NCBI GenBank assembly: GCA_016715205.1
Contig: JADKBC010000049.1
Span: forward strand, 310,001-374,000
Direction of reading: 5' to 3'
Origin: Holophaga sp.
GTDB lineage: Bacteria > Acidobacteriota > Holophagae > Holophagales > Holophagaceae
Length of the DNA: 64,000 bases
The notes beneath the pieces are model-generated. The model was not told the origin of the DNA. It searched no databases and saw nothing but the letters and a program-made list of their open reading frames with translations. The first letter of the stretch is position 1. Each line of letters starts with the position of its first letter. Position numbers and translations under genes: made by a program. Shown here piece after piece: positions 9,163 through 18,796 of the stretch.

Positions 9163-11193
9163 ATGCTCCGTCTGATCCTCTTCCTGTCCTTGCTTTGCTG
9201 CGCCCTCAGCGCTCAGGCTCCCGTGTTCCGTATTCGGTTCACCCTGAGCGGGACCTCGGGAGAGGCCTCTTACACCTCGAACCTGGAGATTGGCTATGCC
9301 CCTTGTGCCCTCTGGACCGGGGGCTCCGGCGGGTGGAAGGGCAGCCCCGCGGGCTACCTGGATGAAGCTGGAGGCCTTGGTGGCATCCGGCCCGGCATGA
9401 GCCTTCCCTTCTTCGCGAGTTCCTATTCCGGTGATGCCCGGGGCAGTGATGGTAGTTCCGCCCAGGTGATCACGTTAGGACCAGGTTTCGCCCGTTGGAC
9501 CGAGCGCAGTGGTTCCACAGAATCGAGGAAGGAAACGGACGCGTCCCTCAATCCGAGCCATCATCAGTCCGCCCGCTTCTACCGCACAGCGACGGGCGCG
9601 CGCATCGCGGATTTCACCCTGGGCCTCGTGAGCGCGGGGGCAGGCTCGTACATCGGTTGCGTTCACCCCGAGCAGATGGAAATTGATGGGATGGAGGTCG
9701 CGAAGTTCTGCAGCTTCGAAGTCACCAATGAAGAACTGGCAAATTGGAAGTCAGTGAACAAGGTGAAGTCAACGACCTTCAAGGACGCCAACGGCTCCGT
9801 AACCGTGGTTCTGACGCTCACCGCTGATATTGAGGATCCCGGCGAGGTCACCCTGGAGCCCCTGGACTATGAGAATTGGATTCCCAAGGGCAACGACCGG
9901 GACGCCGCCAAGCCCGGCAACAGCCTGCGGGTGAAGGTGCGGGTCCATCCCACAGGCCAGCCCGACAAGCCCTCCGATCGCAAGGCGAAGATGACCTTTT
10001 TCCTGGAAGACGTCACCAAGGAGCCCGGCGTTTGCCTGAACTTCCCGAAGGGTTTGTCCGATGATGATGACCTTCGCTTCCTTGTGGATGAAAACCCGAA
10101 CCTCCGGGTGGAATCCTCCACCAAGGCGGTGACCCGCGAGAAGGTGAACAAGGCTGAAGTGGTCATCGCCAGCTTCGACTTCGCCTCGTACGGACGGCTG
10201 CGGGTGCTGGCGGAGGATGACAAGGGCAGGGCACTGAAGGTGCGCTACAAGGGCAAGGAGAACGTCAAACTCGCCATCCCCAAGGATGATCTGGGAGGTC
10301 GCATCGCCGACGCCTGGCGCATCGCGGAAGGGGCGCAGGGACTGGCCTTGGATTGGGATGAAGCCCAGATTTCCGGCCAGACCGCCAAGGGCGATGGCAT
10401 GACCCTGCTCCAGAAATACCGCGGCCTGATCGTGCGTGTGGCGGGTGCCAACAAGCACCAGCGCATGAAGGCCAAGGAGAAAGTTCACTTCGTCATTGAT
10501 GAAGCAGGTGCCTTCGATCCCACCGCCTGGCGCAAAGCCACGGGTGGTATTCGCGCTTACCTGATGGATGAAACCTACACGGAGGCCCGCCGCGTGGACT
10601 TCAACAGCGACAAGCCCGGCAACAATGGGCTGGGCAAGCGCGCCGTGCGCATCGAGGTCATGTCGGGCGTGGTGGAATCCGACCCGCAGCCTGAGGATGA
10701 TGGCAGGGTGATCCCGGCCTACGAGGAGCGCCAGTACGCCTACACCATGGGCTTCACCCCCGCCACGAACGAGCGGCTCCGGATCTTCCCCGGCCGTATT
10801 CGCGCGATGCTTTCCCGCGTAAAGCGGGCGGTGCGCAAGGAACTGACCAATCCCGAGACGGAAGAAGAACTCGAACACGCCGCCTGGCTCGCCACCCTGG
10901 GCACCAAGGAACAATTGCTTAAACTGCTGGACAACGCCGACCTTGCGGCCCGCACCCAGGCCATGATGACCCTCACGGCCACCCACGAGATGGGCCACGT
11001 GTGCGGCACCAGCGACCACCTGGACGCCAAGGGCGTGGTGGACGATGGCGCTGGAAACCCCGACTGCCCGATGTACTACCTCACCTGGAAGGACCGCCGT
11101 CGATTCCTGCTCTTTGGTGAGCTCACAGGCAGAGGGCTGTTTTGCTCAGGTACCAAGGACGAGTGCTTCAAGCGCCTCAACGTCAAGGGGTGA
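9163..11193 (+). CDS. Secreted metzincin-like metalloprotease
   Basis: A 676-residue protein with a signal peptide (MLRLILFLSLLCCALSAQA) from ATG 9163; the GTG at 9130 would add residues before the leader and is rejected. The C-terminal domain holds HEMGHVCGTSDH at residues 608-619: a zinc HExxHxxGxx motif whose third ligand position is Asp618, followed by His619. About 15 residues later, NPDCPMYYLTW supplies a Met-turn, as in metzincins. The large N-terminal part is beta-rich with no recognised catalytic motif and may be a substrate or surface module. It probably acts in the periplasm or outside the cell. It is monocistronic. An Asp third ligand is known in snapalysin-type enzymes, so activity is plausible. 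Confidence 0.65.
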   Translation: MLRLILFLSLLCCALSAQAPVFRIRFTLSGTSGEASYTSNLEIGYAPCALWTGGSGGWKGSPAGYLDEAGGLGGIRPGMSLPFFASSYSGDARGSDGSSAQVITLGPGFARWTERSGSTESRKETDASLNPSHHQSARFYRTATGARIADFTLGLVSAGAGSYIGCVHPEQMEIDGMEVAKFCSFEVTNEELANWKSVNKVKSTTFKDANGSVTVVLTLTADIEDPGEVTLEPLDYENWIPKGNDRDAAKPGNSLRVKVRVHPTGQPDKPSDRKAKMTFFLEDVTKEPGVCLNFPKGLSDDDDLRFLVDENPNLRVESSTKAVTREKVNKAEVVIASFDFASYGRLRVLAEDDKGRALKVRYKGKENVKLAIPKDDLGGRIADAWRIAEGAQGLALDWDEAQISGQTAKGDGMTLLQKYRGLIVRVAGANKHQRMKAKEKVHFVIDEAGAFDPTAWRKATGGIRAYLMDETYTEARRVDFNSDKPGNNGLGKRAVRIEVMSGVVESDPQPEDDGRVIPAYEERQYAYTMGFTPATNERLRIFPGRIRAMLSRVKRAVRKELTNPETEEELEHAAWLATLGTKEQLLKLLDNADLAARTQAMMTLTATHEMGHVCGTSDHLDAKGVVDDGAGNPDCPMYYLTWKDRRRFLLFGELTGRGLFCSGTKDECFKRLNVKG

Positions 11194-11544
11194 GGCTACG
11201 CTCATGGCTCAGATAGCCGTTCCACACGGCCTATCTATGGCAATGAATCTGTTTCTCGGATCCCATTCGCATGGAGATTCGACTCGCGGCCTGGAAGCTG
11301 TCGCTTGAACGTCAGAGCCACCTTTCGGAATTTCGAAAGTGATAAACCGATTTGCCAGATTTCCTGGGAAGCCAAAAGTAGGGTGAAGAAGCTTTCCGGA
11401 TCCCGGTGACTCCGAGTCATTGGAGCTTGAGAAGAAATCATCCAGCCCCGTGAAGTGGGTCAAAGTCGATATCTGAATCGTGGTAGCTATTGTGGTATTT
11501 TTAGCCTCGACCAAATCCTGTCACGCAATTTTCCAAGCCGTGTG
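11194..11544. other. Intergenic region without visible gene
   Basis: About 350 bp after the metalloprotease gene. An open frame runs from 11455 into the next gene, but the first 30 residues (11455-11544) lack protein character. No terminator hairpin with a T-run and no RNA gene could be recognised. Confidence 0.45.
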
Positions 11545-12327
11545 ATGACCAACGTGTCCAAACTACCTTTGAATGAAGCAACCACGGGTATGAAAACCTG
11601 GCTTGCGGAAACCCATTTGCAGATCCAGGCCATGGAGCATCTCGTGCTATCGCTGGAACCGGGCATGGTGCCCGGAGAGATTGAAAAGGCCCTGGCCCTG
11701 TTTCGCCTAATGAGTGCTCCCCTGGAGGAACATTCTCGTATTTCATCCGAAACCAACCCTACGAATGCGCCCTCACCACCGGGAAATGATTTTGGCGAAC
11801 TCGTTGTGTTGGCCCGACAGGAACGGGAATTCCTGGGGCGGCTATTGGCCTTGATGTCACCAAACCTGCAGTGGGATGTCATCGGTGAACAACTCAGGCT
11901 TCTTTGTCAGAAGCCTTTCGAGCTTTCAGGTTTCTACTTGGCTCAGGCCAACTGGGCTAGCCAGGAGATCCATTTCCCGTACTTCTACGAAGTCGGACGC
12001 ATCCGGCAAGTGCACCCAATCCCTCTCACCCCAACTTCGGGCCTAACGGGTTGGGCCATTTTTCAAAACCAGGCGACGTACCTGGACACGGCCGAAGCTT
12101 GCCAAGCCAGAGGCATGATCCTTACAGCCTCGGAGCTCCGGAGCGGGTTACATACCAAGAGCTGGTTCGGAGCCCCTCTTCCCTCTCCCGATCCCATGCG
12201 TCCGATGGGCCTGATGGGGTTTCATTGCTTCCATCCAAACGCGTTCTCTCCAGAACGTCGACGCAGGATGACCCTAGTGGCCCGACTTACGGCGCTGCAC
12301 TTACAAGACCAACTAGATGCCCCCTAG
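11545..12327 (+). CDS. GAF-domain-like protein
   Basis: About 260 residues. The N-terminal half is helical with heptad-like spacing. The C-terminal half (about 110-255) has the order and turns of a GAF sensor domain: LRLLCQKPFELSGFYLAQ, then TSGLTGWAIFQNQATYLDTA, then SWFGAPLPSP, and a closing helix with RRRRMTLVARLTALHLQDQL. No output domain is present, so it may bind a ligand and work through a partner protein. The start is uncertain: ATG 11545 gives a plausible N-terminus, while the frame is open back to 11455 and another ATG lies at 11590. Stand-alone gene. Confidence 0.6.
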   Translation: MTNVSKLPLNEATTGMKTWLAETHLQIQAMEHLVLSLEPGMVPGEIEKALALFRLMSAPLEEHSRISSETNPTNAPSPPGNDFGELVVLARQEREFLGRLLALMSPNLQWDVIGEQLRLLCQKPFELSGFYLAQANWASQEIHFPYFYEVGRIRQVHPIPLTPTSGLTGWAIFQNQATYLDTAEACQARGMILTASELRSGLHTKSWFGAPLPSPDPMRPMGLMGFHCFHPNAFSPERRRRMTLVARLTALHLQDQLDAP

Positions 12328-12402
12328 ATGGGCAAGAGCGAATGAATGACCCGAATCCGGAGCTAACCTTGCGCCTGTTCATGGTGTTAGGGCCTTCCTG
12401 TC

Positions 12403-12436
12403 TCCTGCGAACGCCACCTCCGTGGCGTTCGCAGGA
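12403..12436. repeat. Perfect 15-bp inverted repeat
   Basis: Arms TCCTGCGAACGCCAC and GTGGCGTTCGCAGGA are separated by CTCC. The hairpin would be very stable, but neither strand has a T-run after it, so it does not look like a simple intrinsic terminator. It lies between the GAF gene end and the tRNA-fMet terminator. Confidence 0.7.
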
Positions 12437-12481
12437 GACCACTCGCAGGTCCCAGTCCTGCCTACGACTCTGGGCGTACGC

Positions 12482-12506
12482 AAAAACCGGAGCACTTGGC
12501 TCCGGT
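12482..12506 (-). terminator. Intrinsic terminator of tRNA-fMet
   Basis: Read on the minus strand, CCGGAGC-caagt-GCTCCGG is followed by TTTTTG. It begins 13 bp beyond the encoded CCA of the tRNA, which is the expected place. Confidence 0.8.
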
Positions 12507-12518
12507 CATCGTCTTGGT

Positions 12519-12595
<77 letters not shown>

Positions 12596-12675
12596 GCGGA
12601 TGGTAAGTATAGCATTGGTGGGGCAAGAGGCAAGGCTCAATTGTGCGCTAAGCTCTTGGGATTCTAGGATCCGTC

Positions 12676-14623
12676 ATGGTTCGTTGCCTGCTTGCCCTTC
12701 TTTTCATGGTCACACTGCCGCTGGCCGGGGGTTCCCGGGAGTGGACGCCGGAGCGCTGGTTTGAGCAGCCGAAGTCGGCGCGGGTGGCCAATTATCGGAT
12801 TCAGGCATCCCTGGATTGGGTGGCGAAAACGCTGGAGGGGCGCGAGACCATTTCCTGGCGCAATGTGGGCACAGCGCCCACGGCGGAATTCCCGCTGCAT
12901 CTCTATCTGAACGCATTCAAGGGGCCCCAGAGTCTTTTTCAGCGGGAAGGCGGAAGCGAAATCCGGGGGGTCGGATCCAATGCCTCGACCTGGGGCTATT
13001 GCCGCCTGTTGGGTGTTCGCCTGAACGGGCAAGAACTCCAGGGCCATTTTGGTGAGGATGAAACGGTCTATTGGGTGCGATTACCCAAGGCGGTGGCGCC
13101 TGGGGAAACCATTCAGGTGGATATTACGTGGGAGAGCCGCTTCCCCAAGGCCCAGGCCCGCAGCGGCTGGGGTGGCCTTTTCCTGATGGGTGGGCAGTGG
13201 TTTCCGAAGGTGGGTGTCTACCAGCGGGATACCTGGAACTGCCACGCGTACCACGCCAACACGGAATTCTTCTCGGATTTCGGGGTCTATGACGTGGAAC
13301 TCTCCTTGCCGAATGGGCTCTTGCTGGCACACGCAGGTACCTGTGTGCCACAGAAGGGTGCCGATGGCGCGGAGCGGGATGGCTTCGCTGGATCCCGCGC
13401 GCCCGCTGAATGCCATCTGGAAACTCCATGCGGAGGATGTCCACGATTTCGCCTGGGCTGTGATGCCTTCCCGCAGCTGGGGCTACACCCATTTCGAATA
13501 CCGGAAAACGCAGATCTTCTACTACAGCCAAGGGGCCAATTCAGAAAACCTGCCGCGCCAGCACGAGGCCATCAAGGCGGCCCTGCGCACCTCGGCGGAA
13601 TGGTTCTTTCCCTATCCCTATCCGGTGCTGACGGTGGTGGATGTGCCGGAGGAGGCTCGCGCCGCGGATGGCATGGAATACCCCACGCTCATCACGGCGG
13701 GATCCGTTCCCTTTGATCCCTTCCATCTGCGCATGGAACCCGAAGGTGTTTCGGTGCATGAATTTGGCCACCAGTATTTCTACGGGATGCTGGCTTCCAA
13801 CGAGTTTGAAGAGCCCTGGCTGGACGAGGGCTTCACAAGCTGGTTTACCCACAAGGCCATGCAGCGCACCTACCAAAGCTATTTTTCCAGCCGCCGGTTC
13901 CAGGTGGGTACGGATTTTGGGGAATGGATTGCCTACTGGATGGCGCCTTCCGTGGATCCGCTCACCCAATGGGGCTTTCGGATGCGGGACAGGGCGAGTT
14001 ATTTTCGCACGGCCTACGCCAAGCCCACCCTGGTGCTCAACCAACTGGAGGCCATGCTGGGGCGGCCGGTGATGGAGGAGATCCTCCGGGCCTACACCAC
14101 CGAAATGGCCTTCAAACACCCTACCCGGAGCGATTTCAAACGCATTGCCGAGCGGGTTTCCGGGCGCAACCTGGGGGCTTTTTGGCAGGATTTTGTGGAG
14201 GGCACCGACACCCTGGACTATGTCATCCGCAATGTGAAAACCGCCGAGGTGATGCAGGGTGGATGGATGGAATCACCGAAAGGCCCAGTGTTTGGAGCGC
14301 CACAGTCCGTAGCACCAGGCCGGCGCGGGTCGATCACCCTTGAACGACGCGGTGGTCTGAGGGCTCCGATCACCCTCTGGGTCCGGTTGGAGGACAAATC
14401 TGAACAAAGATTGCTTTGGGATGGACAGGCGCGTTGGATCACCTATGAATTCGATCATCCCGTGGTGTCGGCCATCCTCGACCCGGATGGAAACTATCCC
14501 ATCCTGAAAGATCGCCTCCATGCGGGCTATTCCGCCAAGCCCGTGCGGCGGGGCTTCCACTACTGGAGCCAACTGGTGTGGGGTGGGCTGACAGGCCTGC
14601 TTCAGGGGGTTGGCTTGGCCTGA
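12676..14623 (+). pseudogene. M1-family aminopeptidase with a frameshift
   Basis: The N-terminal part (12676 to about 13390) has a signal peptide (MVRCLLALLFMVTLPLAGGS) and the beta-saddle of M1 metallopeptidases. The catalytic part continues in the +1 frame to 14623. It carries the exopeptidase-like GMEYPTLIT motif, the zinc site HEFGHQ, and the third ligand Glu in EPWLDEGF 18 residues on, then the helical C-terminal domain. The two frames switch between about 13335 and 13400, where LLLAHAGTCVPQ in one frame must join RPLNAIWKLHAEDVHDFAW in the other. All active-site residues survive, so a single-base error in the assembly or a very recent mutation is likely. It would trim peptides in the periplasm. 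Confidence 0.75.
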
Positions 14624-15561
14624 GCCGCGTCACCCATGCGGATGGACTGAATCATGCCGGCGGCGTCGAGGCGGATATCGATGGGGAAATACACCATGGC
14701 CAGGGCCTCCAGGGGCGCCCGGCTGGGGACGAAATGGGCCGAGCGGCCCAGGGCGCGGAGCATGGTCGCCGTGTGGGTGGCTTCTGCCAGGCTTTCCCCT
14801 TCCAGGGTGGAGAGGTCAGCGGGCAGGTTGCTGGTTTGGGCGGGCACAATCCAGGCCGCATCTGCGGGGGCCGGGGTGTCCAAAAAGGAGACGTAGACCC
14901 TGGAACCGAGGCGGGAAAGCGATAAGTCCAGGGGCTTCAGTTCGGGCAGCGTCCAGGCATAGAACCGAGGCGCGGGACCGCCCAGGAGGGCGAAGGCCCG
15001 CTGAAAGGTCTGGAAGAAATCTGGAAGGTCCAGTGCAAAGGTGGTCTTCAGCGCCGCCAAACGCGTTTCATCCCCTTCGGCCAGGGCGAAGCAGAGGGCA
15101 TGGCGCAGGGCCCAGCCCCGAACCACCATGGGACTTTTGGGGTCCGCGAGAAGATCCTCCCAGCCGTGCCGCTGAGCGACGGAGAACTCGCCCCCGCGCG
15201 CGCGGGCCTGCCCCCAGCGCCAAAGCGCTGCAAACGAGCCCGCCAATCCGGGCTGCACGGTGGCCAGCAATGCGCTGTAGCGATCGGGAGTAGCCGCCAG
15301 CAGGGCCCGAGTCCGTTCGGCTTCCGCATGGGAACGGTGAGCTTTCGGGAATGGATTCTGGGGTTGGGGTTCACTCAGGGCGACCCGCAACCAGGCCAGG
15401 GAAGGGCGCTCCTTGGCGATGACCGAAGGGCGTGGCAGCGCGGCGGGGGGGCAGCCGTCATCGAAGGCATCGAGCATCTGGCTCGTGGCTTCCTCCAGCG
15501 AAACCGGTGGTGCGGCCTGCAGGATAAAGGGTGCGAGGGGAAGCAGGTGAAGGAGACGCAT
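14602..15561 (-). CDS. Secreted protein of unknown function
   Basis: A 319-residue protein with a short signal peptide (MRLLHLLPLAPFILQAAPPV). The body is Ala/Leu-rich and largely helical, with no catalytic motif that I recognise; the C-terminal 120 residues have more beta character (SRVYVSFLDTPA, MVYFPIDIRLDAAG). Its 3' end overlaps the 3' end of the M1 peptidase gene by 22 bp in convergent orientation. It is divergent from pyrF with only 63 bp between starts. Confidence 0.6.
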   Translation of the reverse strand: MRLLHLLPLAPFILQAAPPVSLEEATSQMLDAFDDGCPPAALPRPSVIAKERPSLAWLRVALSEPQPQNPFPKAHRSHAEAERTRALLAATPDRYSALLATVQPGLAGSFAALWRWGQARARGGEFSVAQRHGWEDLLADPKSPMVVRGWALRHALCFALAEGDETRLAALKTTFALDLPDFFQTFQRAFALLGGPAPRFYAWTLPELKPLDLSLSRLGSRVYVSFLDTPAPADAAWIVPAQTSNLPADLSTLEGESLAEATHTATMLRALGRSAHFVPSRAPLEALAMVYFPIDIRLDAAGMIQSIRMGDAAQAKPTP

Positions 15562-15624
15562 GGATCGCTCACGCTCGGGAGGTTTCCTGAGAGAATGACA
15601 GAATTGATTTTACGCGGAGCCTTC

Positions 15625-16344
15625 ATGCCTGAACCCATGTCCCCCTTGGATCGCCTGGTGGTGGCGCTGGATGTGCCCACGGCCAGGGAAGCCTTGGATC
15701 TGGCACAGCGACTCTCCGGGCGGGTGGGCATGCTGAAGGTGGGGCTGGAGCTATTCTGCGCGGAGGGGCCCGCCCTGGTGCGGGAACTGCAAACCCATGC
15801 ACCCGTGTTTCTGGATCTAAAATTCCACGACATCCCCACCACGGTAAAGCGGGCCCTGGAGGCGGTGTTGGTTCTGAATCCCCGGCTGGTCAATGTGCAT
15901 GCTCAGGGCGGACCGGCCATGCTGGAGGCGGCCTCGGCTGCGGTGCGCGCGCACCGGGAACGGGGCGGCACCACGGAACTGCTGGCGGTCACGGTGCTCA
16001 CCAGCCTGGATCGAGTGGCCTTGGGCCGGCTAGGGTCCACGGCGGACCCAGCGGACATGGCCCTGCACCTATCCAAGCTCGCCAAGAAATGCGGGGCCGA
16101 CGGCGTGGTCTGTTCCGCCCAGGAAGCCCGAGCTATCCGGGAAGGCTGTGGTGAGCACTTCCGCCTGCTCACGCCAGGCATTCGTCCCCAGGGCGTTTCC
16201 GTGCAGGACCAGGCCCGTGTGCTCACCCCTGCCCAAGCCCTGCGCGAAGGTGCCACCTGGCTGGTGGTGGGGCGGCCCATCACCCAGGCGCCGGATCCCG
16301 TGGCGGCTGCCGAGGCGATTCTGTTGGAAATGGCCGGGCAGTGA
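15625..16344 (+). CDS. pyrF: Orotidine 5'-phosphate decarboxylase
   Basis: A 239-residue class I OMP decarboxylase that converts OMP to UMP in the last step of pyrimidine synthesis. It shows RLVVALDVPT at the N-terminus, the catalytic FLDLKFHDIPTTV (Asp-x-Lys-x-x-Asp), the phosphate loop TPGIRP and VVGRPIT near the end. ATG 15625 is preceded by GGAG at a good distance; a second ATG follows at 15637. The open frame extends far upstream, but that region is antisense to the neighbouring gene. The next gene starts 10 bp later, so the two form an operon. carA and carB of the same pathway lie elsewhere in the window. Confidence 0.93.
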   Translation: MPEPMSPLDRLVVALDVPTAREALDLAQRLSGRVGMLKVGLELFCAEGPALVRELQTHAPVFLDLKFHDIPTTVKRALEAVLVLNPRLVNVHAQGGPAMLEAASAAVRAHRERGGTTELLAVTVLTSLDRVALGRLGSTADPADMALHLSKLAKKCGADGVVCSAQEARAIREGCGEHFRLLTPGIRPQGVSVQDQARVLTPAQALREGATWLVVGRPITQAPDPVAAAEAILLEMAGQ

Positions 16345-16354
16345 GGAGCCTTGC

Positions 16355-16915
16355 ATGACGGTTCTCACACCCTTGATCTTTCGGCCCAGCATTGCCCAGC
16401 GGGCCGCGGCTCTGCTGCTGTTCGCAGGGTCCTGGCTGGTGGGCGTGCGCGGGTTGATGCACCTGATCCAGAATATGCCTCGGTTGTTGGCCATGATTCG
16501 GCTGGCAGAGGTGAGCGACGAACCCACGTGGCGTCTGTGGACCGCCCTGGTGAGCAGCGTGGCGGCTTGTGGGGCGGGCGGTGTGCTGCTGATGCTGTCG
16601 CTGCTCTTTCTCCTGCTGATTGAAGGTACCCAGGTGCTGGTGGATGAAGTGGGATTGTCGGTGGAACTTGGTTCTATTCCGGGCATCCTGGGGCGACGGC
16701 TGGGGGCCGGAAGGCTTTCCTGGAAACAGGTGGCTTCCCTGGAGAAGGGGCGCTTCTTTTTCATTTTGCGGAATGGGGGGGAACAAGCCCCTGAGAAAAA
16801 CCTTGAGCCCTTGCCCAAGGTGACCCTGCGCTTCCTGGTGGTGGATCACCTCGACCGGCTGGTGCTCACGATTCTGGAGCGAAGCCCAAACCTTCGTTTT
16901 GAGGACCGGAACTGA
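16355..16915 (+). CDS. Small membrane protein, function unknown
   Basis: A 186-residue protein translated from ATG 16355, 10 bp after pyrF, with GAGGAG overlapping the pyrF stop. Two hydrophobic helices occur (about 16-36 and 62-90), separated by a loop that should be periplasmic. The C-terminal cytoplasmic 90 residues have PH-like beta-strand content (VGLSVELGSIPGILGRR, KVTLRFLVVDHLDRLVLTIL). I do not recognise the family. Co-transcription with pyrF is likely but says little about its job. Confidence 0.65.
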   Translation: MTVLTPLIFRPSIAQRAAALLLFAGSWLVGVRGLMHLIQNMPRLLAMIRLAEVSDEPTWRLWTALVSSVAACGAGGVLLMLSLLFLLLIEGTQVLVDEVGLSVELGSIPGILGRRLGAGRLSWKQVASLEKGRFFFILRNGGEQAPEKNLEPLPKVTLRFLVVDHLDRLVLTILERSPNLRFEDRN

Positions 16916-17025
16916 TGCTCCAGATGTGTCATTTGGGATACGCTAGGGGCTTGAGTCGATCTGCGAGTGCCTACCACCCGTCCTGATCCATGAGACCTAG
17001 GCTCGACACCACCGAAAGGGAAACC

Positions 17026-17928
17026 ATGAGGAATTCCATCACCCGCGCTGCTCTCACGCTCATCCCGGCGGCCCTGGTTGCCCAGGCACCGGCGCAGCCC
17101 CAGGCGACTTTCACTCAGAGCCTCCGGGCTGCCTCTCCCGAAGTGGAAAAGCTGCTCGCGGAATTCAAGCCCCGGGAAGCGGCAGCCAAGGCCGAGAGTA
17201 TTCTCCCGGCCACCCTGCCTGCCTGGGATAAATCCAGCCCCCAGACCCAGCTCAGCAGCTACAACAGCTACCGTGAATATGTTTATGCCTACTTCCTGGC
17301 GGCCCGGGCGGCGGATGCCGCGGGCAATTGGGAACGTGCCACCGAGCTCTACGTCAAGGCCAAGGACACGGCCAAGACCAACTACGATTCGGTGAAGGAA
17401 TCCTTCCCCCTGATCATTCGCTACTACAACGACATGGCCGCTGGCGCGCGCCGCACCCTGGATGAAAACGCCGAATTCATCAAAGGGTTGCGGGAAAAGG
17501 CCAACCCGGATGATGGCGATAAGCAGCAGCTCGGCCTGATTCAGGGCGAGGAAGAGGCCATCGAGAAGAACAAGAAATCGGCCCAGTTCTTTGTGGACTA
17601 CATCGAGAGCGCCAAGAAGGAATCCGATTACTACGCCAAGTTCGCCACCGAGGAAGATGCCCAGGTCAAGGATCAGCTCGATCAGCTGGAGAAATACAAG
17701 TTCAAGAATGATAAAGCGAAGTTCGTGGACGGGATCATGAGCTCCAAGACCTTCCTGGATCAGCAGTTCCCCGACAAGACCGAAAAGGTGCGCTACCTCT
17801 ATCGGCTCAATGTCCTGGATCCCTCCAGTCGCAAGGTGGTGAAGGAAATCGAGCAGCTCACCGGGGTCAATCTGGGCATGCCTGCGGGTGAAGACAAGCC
17901 CGCTCCGAAGGGCAAGAAGGGCAAGTGA
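17026..17928 (+). CDS. Secreted helical repeat protein, function unknown
   Basis: A 300-residue protein with a signal peptide (MRNSITRAALTLIPAALVAQ). ATG 17026 is preceded by AAAGGGAAA. The mature part is strongly helical and charged: a TPR-like pair (YVYAYFLAARAADAAGNWERATELYVKAK), a coiled-coil centre rich in Glu/Lys, and a lysine-rich end (PKGKKGK). Its stop overlaps the start of the next gene, whose product has the same architecture, so the two probably act together in the periplasm. No enzymatic motif is seen. Confidence 0.7.
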   Translation: MRNSITRAALTLIPAALVAQAPAQPQATFTQSLRAASPEVEKLLAEFKPREAAAKAESILPATLPAWDKSSPQTQLSSYNSYREYVYAYFLAARAADAAGNWERATELYVKAKDTAKTNYDSVKESFPLIIRYYNDMAAGARRTLDENAEFIKGLREKANPDDGDKQQLGLIQGEEEAIEKNKKSAQFFVDYIESAKKESDYYAKFATEEDAQVKDQLDQLEKYKFKNDKAKFVDGIMSSKTFLDQQFPDKTEKVRYLYRLNVLDPSSRKVVKEIEQLTGVNLGMPAGEDKPAPKGKKGK

Positions 17929-18791
17929 GCATGCGCCTGTTCCCTTCGCTCCTGCTGGTTCCCGCTTTGGTGGCACCGGTGATGGGTCAGACCCTCGCCG
18001 ATCGCCTGAAAGACACCCACAAGGCCTGGGATATCGCGCTGGAGCGAGGGGATTCCGCCGCGGTGCGACGCAGCACCGAGGCACTTCTGCAGCGCGAAGC
18101 CCTGGGAGTGGGCACCTCGGACTACAACGAGATGCGGGCCCTGGTGGCGGTGCAGGATTACGCCGCCCGCGCATGCGTGTTGGAAGGGGCCTGGGAGGAC
18201 GCCATCGCTCACCTCCAAAAAGCGGCCTCGGCAGCCGATGAGAATCTGAAAATTTCCGAGGGCACCTTTGGTCGCATTCGCAAGGATCACGAGACCAAGA
18301 TCACGGAATGGCGCGAGACCATCACCCGCCAGGAACAGCGTTTGAAGGAAATCGAAGCCCAGCCAGGGCTTACCGAAGAACACATGAAGCTCCGCGGTCA
18401 GATTCGCGGCTTCCTGGATGAACACAAGGCCGCCATCGCCCATAGCGAGTGGTCCCTGAAGGAAATTGATGGCCTCCTGGCCCAGCTCCGCAAGGAACAG
18501 GCGACCTATGCCGCAAGCCTCGCCGGCTGGCAGGGCTTCCTGCTTCGGGAAAAACAGGAGATGGATCAGGCAGGCACGCCCATCGCCTTTGTGGCTGAGA
18601 AATTGGAACAGGTGAAGGCGGATGATGCCCGTCCGCGCTTTGATCGCCTGGCCTATGCCCGGCGGCTGGTGCGCATGGATCCCGAGAATGCGGATTGCAA
18701 ACGCTTCGTGAGTGGCCTCATGGGTGTGGGCGAAGACGCCGACCCTCCCGAGCCCCCCGCCAAGAAAAAGGCCAAGGCCAAAAAGAAGTGA
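17925..18791 (+). CDS. Secreted coiled-coil protein, function unknown
   Basis: The gene starts either at GTG 17925, overlapping the previous stop (GTGA), or at ATG 17931. The latter leaves a clean signal peptide (MRLFPSLLLVPALVAPVMGQ). The mature protein has TPR-like helices (about 25-95) and then a long coiled coil (about 95-190; TKITEWRETITRQEQRLKEI). It ends in PPAKKKAKAKKK, a poly-basic tail like that of its upstream neighbour. A strong terminator follows at once. It is probably a paralogue-like partner of the preceding gene in the cell envelope. Confidence 0.7.
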   Translation: MSMRLFPSLLLVPALVAPVMGQTLADRLKDTHKAWDIALERGDSAAVRRSTEALLQREALGVGTSDYNEMRALVAVQDYAARACVLEGAWEDAIAHLQKAASAADENLKISEGTFGRIRKDHETKITEWRETITRQEQRLKEIEAQPGLTEEHMKLRGQIRGFLDEHKAAIAHSEWSLKEIDGLLAQLRKEQATYAASLAGWQGFLLREKQEMDQAGTPIAFVAEKLEQVKADDARPRFDRLAYARRLVRMDPENADCKRFVSGLMGVGEDADPPEPPAKKKAKAKKK

Positions 18792-18796
18792 GTTTT

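Noticed and set aside
12363..12392. CTAACC...GTTAGG as a stray attC in the backbone
   Set aside because: Only about 30 bp long with no L boxes; likely chance.
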